DNA of 8,428 nt, taken from assembly GCA_001516765.1 (NCBI GenBank), contig LOCH01000010.1:1-8428 (forward strand). The letters are read 5' to 3'. Below, piece after piece: positions 1 through 5,754 of the stretch. Source of the stretch: Vulcanisaeta sp. MG_3 (GTDB taxonomy: Archaea; Thermoproteota; Thermoprotei; Thermoproteales; Thermocladiaceae). Below the pieces are notes generated by a model, which searched no databases, was not told where the DNA came from, and was given only the letters and a program-made list of their open reading frames with translations. The position numbers and the translations under genes were made by a program. The number at the start of each line of letters is the position of its first letter. The first letter of the stretch is position 1.

Positions 1-541
1 TTGACATATCGGGTGCGGCACTTATATATACGTGAACCTCAGCTCCCTTAAGCATCATTACCCTTGAAACCTCTGGGTAAAACGCATCGTAGCATATCGC
101 AATACCTACCCTATGCCCATTAATGTTTATGACCGGTATATCACCCTTACCAATACCAAAGTACCTATACTCATCAAAAACACCGTATGAGGGTAGATGT
201 CTCTTCCTATAAACTGCAAGTACACCATCGGGTCCTACGGCAACCGCCGTGTTATATAAAACGTGTGTTTCATTGTTCCTCTCCGCAAACCCTGTAATCA
301 CGTGACAATTCCTTCTCCTTGCCTCGAGGACTAACCTCGATATTGTCCTACCACTTATAGGCTCAGCTATTTGGAAGAACATATCCCTGGACATGTAGCC
401 AGGTAGGTAAAGCTCGGGTGTTACTATGACGTCAGCACCATCGCCAACACACAATTTATTCATCGCCTTGATTAATCTATCCAGGTTGAACTCCACATCA
501 CCCAGTTTACTACCGTATTGAAGCAGGTGTACCCTGAGCAT
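1..541 (-). CDS. Carbon-nitrogen hydrolase resembling the glutaminase domain of NAD synthetase (3' end cut by window edge)
   Basis: Reading from the ATG at 541 gives 180 residues with no stop before the left edge, so the C-terminal part is missing. The nitrilase-superfamily Glu-Lys-Cys triad is visible: E43 in TPELYLPGY, K113 in YRKRHLPSYG and C150 in VGIAICYDAF. The block RKRHLPSYGVFDEYRYF (112-128), with a second conserved Glu at 124, closely matches the corresponding block in glutaminase (GAT) domains of glutamine-dependent NAD synthetases, more than that of generic amidases. Such domains hydrolyse glutamine and pass ammonia to the synthetase. The next gene, divergent at 626, is nadE without a GAT domain, so a separate glutaminase subunit for NadE is a natural inference. 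A different amidase or nitrilase substrate remains possible. The start fits a leaderless mRNA from the TATA-like box at 561-570. The superfamily call is firm; the role is inferred. Confidence 0.88.
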   Translation of the reverse strand, partial: MLRVHLLQYGSKLGDVEFNLDRLIKAMNKLCVGDGADVIVTPELYLPGYMSRDMFFQIAEPISGRTISRLVLEARRRNCHVITGFAERNNETHVLYNTAVAVGPDGVLAVYRKRHLPSYGVFDEYRYFGIGKGDIPVININGHRVGIAICYDAFYPEVSRVMMLKGAEVHVYISAAPDMS

Positions 542-560
542 CAACACACAGTATCTGGGT

Positions 561-570
561 TATTAAAATA
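561..570 (-). promoter_or_regulatory. TATA-like promoter box of the carbon-nitrogen hydrolase gene
   Basis: On the minus strand this reads TATTTTAATA, centred about 24-25 bases before the ATG at 541. That distance matches the usual TATA-to-start spacing in archaea, so transcription should begin at or next to the start codon (leaderless mRNA). Confidence 0.5.
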
Positions 571-595
571 CAAACTCCCTAGTTAAATCGGTTAG

Positions 596-603
596 TATTA
601 AAA
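596..603 (+). promoter_or_regulatory. TATA-like promoter box of nadE
   Basis: TATTAAAA is centred about 26 bases before the GTG start at 626, consistent with a leaderless nadE transcript. It lies only 26 bases from the opposing box of the divergent glutaminase-like gene, so one short region could control both. Confidence 0.5.
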
Positions 604-625
604 ACCTAGCACGCTAGTAATTAAC

Positions 626-1495
626 GTGCCCAAGATAACCCTTGAAAACATAATACGTATTGACTATGACTATGTGGCACGTAGAATAATTGATTTCATA
701 AGGGCATACGTTAGGGACTCGGGCGCTGCAGGTGCTGTGATTGGTCTCAGCGGTGGTGTTGACTCCAGCGTCACCGCCTATCTGCTTGTTAAAGCCTTGG
801 GCAGTGACAATGTTGTTGGGTTAATACTACCCTACAGGACAACACCGCCTGAGGATATTGAGGATGCGAAATTCATCGCAGAAAGCCTGGGTATAAGGTA
901 TTACTACATAGATATTGGCAGTATTAGGGACTCCTTTGTTAAGTCAATACCCATATTCGATGAGGGTGATAAGGTATCCGCAGGCAATCTATTGCCTAGA
1001 ATTAGGATGACGCTGCTGTACTACTTCGCCAATAGACTTAACAGAATTGTGGCTGGAACTGGTGATAAGAGTGAGCTATTGATTGGCTACTACACGAAGT
1101 ATGGAGATGGTGGTGTGGATATACTACCCATCGGCGACTTATACAAAACACAGGTTAGGTACCTGGGTAAATACCTAGGCTTGCCCGATAGGATTGCCTT
1201 CAAACCATCAAGTCCAAGGCTTTGGGAGGGACAAACCGCGGAGGGTGAGCTTGGTGTTAAGTATGAGGATGTTGATGTAATACTGCATGCACTCGTTGAT
1301 TATAGAATGACCCCCGAGCAGGCTGCGGAAGCGACAGGCAAACCGCTCGATTTAGTACAGGCAGTTTGGCGTAGGGTGTTGAATACGGAGCATAAGAGGA
1401 AGCCACCCATAGTTCCTAGGGTGTCCATGAGAACCCTCGGCATAGATTGGCGCATGCCGGTTAATAAAACGGGGTTGAGCGAGTTCATGGAATAA
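626..1495 (+). CDS. nadE: NAD(+) synthetase, short form without glutaminase domain
   Basis: The product (289 residues, GTG start) makes NAD by amidating deamido-NAD with ATP and ammonia, in the cytoplasm. The N-type ATP pyrophosphatase loop is SGGVDSS at 42-48. Other family motifs are GTGDKSE (144-150), YTKYGDGGVDILPIGDLYKT (156-175), the block beginning PSSPRLW (194-200) and continuing to about 217, and HKR (256-258) near the C-terminus. The length is normal for the single-domain archaeal type; bacterial glutamine-dependent enzymes carry about 300 more N-terminal residues. The divergent neighbour looks like that missing glutaminase domain, so ammonia may come from a partner protein instead of the free pool. 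The frame is intact. The GTG start is supported by the TATA-like box about 26 bases upstream. Confidence 0.95.
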   Translation: MPKITLENIIRIDYDYVARRIIDFIRAYVRDSGAAGAVIGLSGGVDSSVTAYLLVKALGSDNVVGLILPYRTTPPEDIEDAKFIAESLGIRYYYIDIGSIRDSFVKSIPIFDEGDKVSAGNLLPRIRMTLLYYFANRLNRIVAGTGDKSELLIGYYTKYGDGGVDILPIGDLYKTQVRYLGKYLGLPDRIAFKPSSPRLWEGQTAEGELGVKYEDVDVILHALVDYRMTPEQAAEATGKPLDLVQAVWRRVLNTEHKRKPPIVPRVSMRTLGIDWRMPVNKTGLSEFME

Positions 1496-1497
1496 GC

Positions 1498-1506
1498 TTA
1501 ATTAAT
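1498..1506 (+). promoter_or_regulatory. TATA-like promoter box of the PH-like membrane protein gene
   Basis: TTAATTAAT directly follows the nadE stop and is centred about 27 bases before the ATG at 1529. It suggests a separate leaderless transcript covering the membrane protein and the coupled QueF-like gene. Confidence 0.45.
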
Positions 1507-1528
1507 TTCTCAACGTAAATCAAATTAA

Positions 1529-2045
1529 ATGAGCAAGCCTCTTTGGCATGTTATCGAGGATCCAGCCTTCATAATCACCGTGTATGCAGGCATCGTGATC
1601 ATCATGATGCTTATTGGTGCGATAGCCATATACGTAATAACGCAGTCCATATTCGATTCAGCGTTGGCATCATTACCACCAATATTTATAGCATTAATAA
1701 TGGTTGCAGCCAAAATGGCGATAAAGAGGAATGAGGTCGCCCTATACCCTGATAAGATAGTGATAATTAGGGGTAACGAGAAGAGAGAGCTGCCAATATA
1801 TGCAATAACCAGGGTTAGAGTAAAGGCCCGTTATAAACACCGTTAGGATAAGGGGGGTTAGGTTTATACCTACGTTCAACGTACCGAGGCTAAGTACGTG
1901 GTCTGTCACCTTCATGTCCGGGAATGAGGAGTTGGTTAAGGTCTGGATAAATGAGAACGAACTAGATAGGTTAAGGTCAGTTATTAATAAGATATGTAGG
2001 GAGAGACTGTTATGCATAAATATTGAAAATGCCCTGTTAAGCTAA
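1529..2045 (+). CDS. Two-helix membrane protein with probable PH-like domain; frame broken by a +1 shift
   Basis: From the ATG at 1529 the frame runs 105 residues and stops at 1844-1846. Residues 13-38 and about 45-65 are strongly hydrophobic helices. A soluble part follows with alternating beta-like stretches (EVALYPDKIVIIRG, then ELPIYAITRVRVK), resembling bacterial PH-like (bPH/DUF304-type) domains. The next frame continues the domain (VINTVRIRGVRFIPTFNV, then a helix with NENELDRLRSVINK) to a stop at 2043-2045. Removing one C from CCC at 1827-1829 joins the halves into a 171-residue protein. The shift must lie between a +1-frame stop at 1821-1823 and the zero-frame stop at 1844. The joined stop overlaps the next start codon by one base (TAATG), which supports the second frame as real coding. 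No specific function is recognised; the PH-like assignment is by pattern only. Confidence 0.7.
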
Positions 2046-2398
2046 TGATAAAGTCCATAGTGGCAAAACCCGTTGACAGAGTCGAGTTAGAGACAGGGTT
2101 TACCGCAATATGCCCTATCGATGGGAGCGTAGATAATTATTCGCTGAGGATAATGTACAGACCTCGGTGCAGTAGTGATGAGTGCACCTATGTTGAGCTG
2201 TCTAGCCTCAGGGAATTTCTCGATAGCTTCAGAAACAAAGCCGTATATCATGAAGACGTACTAAACGAAATAATGAACGAAATAATAGAGGCGGCAAATC
2301 CGTCAGAACTTACAATAATACTAATAAGCGAATATAAAGGCATAAAGTACGTCATTGAACGTAAACTCAATATGCCAAATTACCAACACGAATCTTAA
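2045..2398 (+). CDS. queF-L: QueF-like amidinotransferase (archaeosine synthesis on tRNA)
   Basis: This 117-residue T-fold protein matches the QueF family core: ETGFTAICPIDG with the nucleophile C23, D30 seven residues later as in QueF, then ELSSLREF (51-58), SFRNKAVYHE with H69/E70, and a following helix. QueF reductases carry a lysine-containing E-x-K-x-x-K NADPH-binding motif. Here the corresponding lysines are Ser and Arg, which argues against NADPH-dependent nitrile reduction. This fits crenarchaeal QueF-Like, described in Pyrobaculum, which converts preQ0 at position 15 of tRNA to archaeosine using ammonia. The catalytic Cys would form a thioimide with the nitrile of preQ0. The start overlaps the preceding stop by one base, suggesting translational coupling. 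The 3' end overlaps the convergent moaA end by 32 bases. The family is clear; the in-cell reaction is inferred from the lost motif and the lineage. Confidence 0.88.
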   Translation: MIKSIVAKPVDRVELETGFTAICPIDGSVDNYSLRIMYRPRCSSDECTYVELSSLREFLDSFRNKAVYHEDVLNEIMNEIIEAANPSELTIILISEYKGIKYVIERKLNMPNYQHES

Positions 2399-3339
2399 CC
2401 CTAATCCTCTCAAGGCTACCCGAGGCCCCCTCAATGAAGTTTGGTCTTCTCAGGGAATTCGCATATATCATAGCCTTCTTAAGGCCCTCTCTATCTCTAT
2501 TCTTTATGTACGGCCATAGGTCAACTGCGGGTTCCTTGTATAGGCAGGTCTTTAGTTTACCATCGCTCGTTAACCTCATTGGTCGTGCATCCAGCACAGA
2601 ATGTTGGGTTGTTGTAATTCTTCACAATCTCAACCCTCACGCCATCAACCTCGTACAACGGTCTATTGTGTAGGTCCTTCCTTGTACCTATTAGCTTACC
2701 GTGTTTATTTAACCAACTAATGATGTCGCTTAGATCATCATAGTACCTGGCGAAGATTGGGAAACCATCACCCATTGGCATTAACTCTATTAGCTGAAGT
2801 GCAAAACCGTACTTAGCGGCGAACCTAATCATCATTGGTATCTCGTCTGTATTTAAGCCCCTGAGAACAACCATGTTAAGTTTTATCTGCTTAAAGCCTA
2901 GATTGCTCACATAGTCAATGTTGTCCAAGACCTTATCCAATGCGTCAACGCCCGTTATAAACCTGTACTTACCCCTATCGAGTGAGTGGAGGGATATGTT
3001 CAACCTATTAAGTCCATGTTCAAGTAAATCCTTCGCGTAAACATCAAGGAGATAGCCGTTTGTGGTCATAGACAGGTCCTTGGGATTGACCTTGTTTATC
3101 TCATCAACGACCTTAACAATATCCCTGCGCAGTAGTGGCTCACCACCCGTTATCTTGAAATCATCAACACCAAGTTCCTTAGCGACTGATGCCGTGAAAC
3201 CAATATCCTCAGCACTCAATTCCCTACCTAAGAACTTACTTTGCCCCTCGAAGTGGCAGAACAAGCATTTGTAATTACATACGCTATCTACAACGATTCT
3301 AAGCTTTAGCCAGGGCCTACCGTAATTATCAACTAACAT
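2367..3339 (-). CDS. moaA: GTP 3',8-cyclase MoaA (molybdenum cofactor); frame broken by a +1 shift
   Basis: This radical SAM enzyme starts the molybdenum cofactor pathway by rearranging GTP. The first part (260 residues, 3339-2557) has C21-x3-C25-x2-C28 for the SAM-binding 4Fe-4S cluster, TGGEP (64-68), LNISLHSLD and the MoaA-typical LIELMPMGDG. It reaches C248-A-G-C251, two ligands of the second cluster, then leaves the family pattern and stops. A frame one base further on gives RLTSDGKLKTCL, which supplies the third cluster Cys. Omitting one base near 2578-2586 joins the parts with exactly 13 residues between C251 and that Cys (C265), as in E. coli MoaA. The joined length is about 323 residues, normal for the family. 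The usual C-terminal Gly-Gly is absent. The N-x-R-x-R motif after the second cluster Cys looks altered (one Arg clear), so a diverged paralogue is possible. The ATG at 3339 may not be the true start. Confidence 0.88.
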
Positions 3340-3370
3340 CTTTACTCATTAACTCGCAAATCCTTACGCC

Positions 3371-3378
3371 TTTATAAG
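3371..3378 (-). promoter_or_regulatory. TATA-like promoter box of moaA
   Basis: On the minus strand this reads CTTATAAA, the most canonical TATA box in the window. It is centred about 35 bases before the ATG at 3339 but only about 25-26 before another ATG at 3347-3349. That second ATG is the position expected for a leaderless start like the neighbouring genes. Confidence 0.55.
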
Positions 3379-3462
3379 TGGTGTGGGTAATGTAGTTTCG
3401 CTGATCAGGTTCGCGTTATAACTATGTAAGTTTAGGACCCTATCAATTTAATACGATTGTTT

Positions 3463-4573
3463 TTAATCGATAAACTTCGCTTTGTGTATTTTATCAAATA
3501 GGTAATCGTGAAGGAACTTAAGCCCGTGTGTCGAGAGAGCCTCAATCTCGACCTTCTTCTTAGTCCTCAGGAATAACTCTATCTCCCTCTTCCAATGATC
3601 GCTCTGGAACCACGGGTACCTAAGGAGTTCCTGCGCCCTCTTTAAGTCCCTATCCGTGGCCTTTATAACGTACTCATCACTAATCTTATAACCACGTATA
3701 TCCGTTGCCGTAACACCCACGAACTTAGCCTCTGGCGTTGCTAATCTATCGCTCTCATAACTCAGCTTTATCGAACCACTCTTGTACACGCTGTATATGT
3801 ACCAACCATATGGATCCCCATCAGTCAATACGTAGATAGGGAGGTTGTACTCCTCATTTAACCTCCTCACGAACCTCCTCCGTTGCCCTATCAGGCATTC
3901 CCTTCGCTGTTATTAACAAACAACTCTCCTTATTCCAAAAACCCTCCCTATTGAGTCTCTGGAATATTGCGTCCTTCTCTATAACCAGCACATAGTTTGC
4001 CTCGACCTTGACTATGTCCAGGTCATCGGGATTTGGCGGAAGGCTTAGCGCGGTGTCGCCAAGTTTTGTTGCATCTATCTCGAAGCCCTTGGACCTAACT
4101 ATTATGGGTCCAACAACCTTTCCCTTAACATCGGCTGATAGTCCCATCTCCTCCCTAAGTATTCCCGTGGCTACCTCGATATCCTCAATAACGGCGTTGG
4201 ATTCGGATTGCTCATCCCAGGTATTCTCCCTAATCACCTTATTTATTACATCAATCTTAAACTCCATTGTGTGCTTACCGTTGTAGTACAGATCCCTTAT
4301 TGTTGGGTATACACCCTCCCTAATGGCTTGAACTATCAACTTGAACATCAACATTGTCTGCATGAACCTCTTCGACTCCTTCAGATCCAGAAACCTTCTC
4401 CTAACCTTCTCAGGACCTAGCACCAGCATCTTCTTCTTTGGGTCCCAAATTGTGTTGCTTAAGGTTCTGGCTGGTATCTCTAATATTGGTTCCTCATTAT
4501 TTAGCACCGCATTAGCCACAGAATTACCCCAATCCTCAAGTACCTTCAGCACCTCATCCCTGCTCTTAACCAC
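3463..4573 (-). CDS. top6A: DNA topoisomerase VI subunit A (Spo11-like); frame broken by a +1 shift
   Basis: The DNA-cleaving subunit of the type IIB topoisomerase, which works as an A2B2 complex with Top6B (not in this window). The first part (239 residues, GTG start at 4573) holds the winged-helix region with TIRDLYYNGKHT; the catalytic Tyr is one of Y96/Y97. It also holds the start of the Toprim domain, with the metal-binding E199 in VLVIEKDAIF. After KGMPDRAT (224-231) the frame diverges and stops nine codons later. One base further on, the sequence continues as RRFVRRLNEEYNLPIYVLTD, then GDPYGWYIYSVY, the canonical Top6A continuation with the Toprim DxD. Omitting one base of the GG at 3880-3881 restores about 369 residues, a normal family length. 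As read, neither part alone could cleave DNA. The leaderless start is supported by a TATA-like box. Upstream of the Thr-Arg junction the family match is continuous. Confidence 0.93.
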
Positions 4574-4593
4574 GGCGATGGATGCTTATTAGG

Positions 4594-4602
4594 CAAAATA
4601 AG
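4594..4602 (-). promoter_or_regulatory. TATA-like promoter box of top6A
   Basis: On the minus strand this reads CTTATTTTG, centred about 25 bases before the GTG at 4573. It supports that GTG as the start and a leaderless mRNA. Confidence 0.45.
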
Positions 4603-4665
4603 GCTTTTGGTTTCAAGACTTACGATAACCCTAAACTAAGGAGAGCAAACCACAGAAACAGCCTG

Positions 4666-4680
4666 CACAGATAACCTGTG
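4666..4680. promoter_or_regulatory. Small perfect palindrome between top6A and argF, possible operator
   Basis: CACAG-ATAAC-CTGTG has two perfect 5-base arms around a 5-base spacer. It ends 18 bases before the TATA-like box of argF, where an activator or repressor could act. A further CACAG copy lies at 4651-4655. Arms this short also occur by chance, so the role is a guess. Confidence 0.25.
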
Positions 4681-4698
4681 TATAACGTAAGGTCATGC

Positions 4699-4705
4699 TT
4701 TAATA
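4699..4705 (+). promoter_or_regulatory. TATA-like promoter box of argF
   Basis: TTTAATA is centred about 27 bases before the ATG at 4729. It lies downstream of the ATG at 4678, so a transcript from this box cannot contain that longer start. This decides the start in favour of 4729. Confidence 0.5.
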
Positions 4706-4728
4706 GCACAGCATTATGCGTAATGTGT

Positions 4729-5670
4729 ATGACAAACGTTAAGGCACTCAGGGGTCGTGATTTCATAACCCTCATGGACTACACAACCGAGGAGGTTAAG
4801 TACCTCCTTGGGTTATCCAGGGATTTTAAATCGCGGTATTACCAGGGAGATAGGTATAGTGACGCCTTAAGGGGTAGGACGTTACTCATGATCTTTGAAA
4901 AACCGAGTACTAGGACGAGGGTTAGCCTCGATGTAGCCGCGACACAATTGGGCATGCATGTCATATACTCGAACCCACAAGAGCTTCAGCTTGGTCGTGG
5001 AGAGACCATAGCAGATACGGCTAGGGTTGTTGATAGGTTCGTAGACGCCATAGCAGCTAGGGTCTATAAGCATGAGTCATTGGTCGAGATGGCTAGGTAT
5101 GCTGTAGCGCCTGTGATTAATGCCCTGAGTGACCAAGAGCACCCACTTCAAGCCCTTGCTGATGCACTGACTTTGTGGGAGGTTAAGGGTAGGCTTGATG
5201 GTTTAAGGGTGGCCTTTGTTGGCGATGGTGACAACAACATCGCCCACTCCCTCATGGTAATAGGCGCCAAACTCGGCTGGGAGGTTAGGATAATATCACC
5301 AAGGAAGTACTGGCCGACGAAGTTCATGGAATCCCTAACTGAGGATTTAAGAAGGACGGGTGCCAATATTATCATCAGCGATAATACGGAGGATGCTAGA
5401 GGAGTTGATGCGGTATACACCGATGTCTGGGTTAGCATGGGCATGGAGGCCGAGGCTGAGGAGAGGAGGAAGATATTCAGACCATACCAGGTTAATTCGG
5501 AGCTCATGAGGGTTGCAGGTCCACAAGCCGTCTTCATGCATTGCCTACCTGCCCATAGGGGTGAGGAGGTTACGGATGACGTAATTGACGGACCCCAGAG
5601 CGTTGTGTGGGATCAGGCGGAGAATAGGCTTCATACATCAAAGGCGGTATTGATATCCCTACTTACATGA
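4729..5670 (+). CDS. argF: Ornithine carbamoyltransferase
   Basis: The cytoplasmic enzyme joins ornithine and carbamoyl phosphate to give citrulline for arginine synthesis. The 313-residue product has the carbamoyl phosphate loop FEKPSTRTR (S60-T61-R62-T63), HPLQ at 138-141, the ornithine-side motifs VGDGDNN (164-170) and DVWVSMG (232-238), and the catalytic HCLPAHRGEE (271-280). These separate it from aspartate carbamoyltransferase, which lacks the HCLP and DxWxSMG motifs. The length is typical. The frame is open up to an ATG at 4678, but family similarity begins around residue 8 of the shorter form, and the TATA-like box at 4699-4705 makes 4729 the better start. No other arginine gene is adjacent in the window. 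The divergent neighbour is top6A, with no evident functional link. Confidence 0.96.
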   Translation: MTNVKALRGRDFITLMDYTTEEVKYLLGLSRDFKSRYYQGDRYSDALRGRTLLMIFEKPSTRTRVSLDVAATQLGMHVIYSNPQELQLGRGETIADTARVVDRFVDAIAARVYKHESLVEMARYAVAPVINALSDQEHPLQALADALTLWEVKGRLDGLRVAFVGDGDNNIAHSLMVIGAKLGWEVRIISPRKYWPTKFMESLTEDLRRTGANIIISDNTEDARGVDAVYTDVWVSMGMEAEAEERRKIFRPYQVNSELMRVAGPQAVFMHCLPAHRGEEVTDDVIDGPQSVVWDQAENRLHTSKAVLISLLT

Positions 5671-5723
5671 ACTCAAAAATCACTAAAGCCACGGAATTAA
5701 ATACGCTAAGGAAGTGTGTAAGC

Positions 5724-5731
5724 TTTATTAA
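5724..5731 (+). promoter_or_regulatory. TATA-like promoter box of the Lon-like protease operon
   Basis: TTTATTAA is centred about 27 bases before the ATG at 5755, predicting a leaderless transcript that also covers the downstream DedA/VTT-like gene. Confidence 0.5.
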
Positions 5732-5754
5732 TACGGGGTCCTTGATCATGTCGT

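Noticed and set aside
1742..2017. Minus-strand open frame of 91 codons opposite the PH-like gene
   Set aside because: It lies opposite a better coding reading joined by stop-start overlap to queF-L, and its product shows no recognisable domain.
3340..3462. Gap between moaA and top6A examined for a small gene or RNA
   Set aside because: Apart from the moaA promoter I found no convincing start, hairpin or RNA motif in these 123 bases.
1824..3883. Archaeal intron with bulge-helix-bulge structure as the cause of the split genes
   Set aside because: Each gap is repaired by a single base, far too small for an intron, and no helix with 3-base bulges is apparent at the junctions.
4678..4728. Longer argF start at an ATG 51 bases upstream
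   Set aside because: The TATA-like box at 4699-4705 lies inside the extension, and the added residues (Cys-rich, unlike the family) have no match to ornithine carbamoyltransferases.
5148..5537. Minus-strand open frame of 129 codons inside argF
   Set aside because: It is a shadow of the strongly conserved argF coding sequence; composition follows the opposite strand and no family is recognisable.
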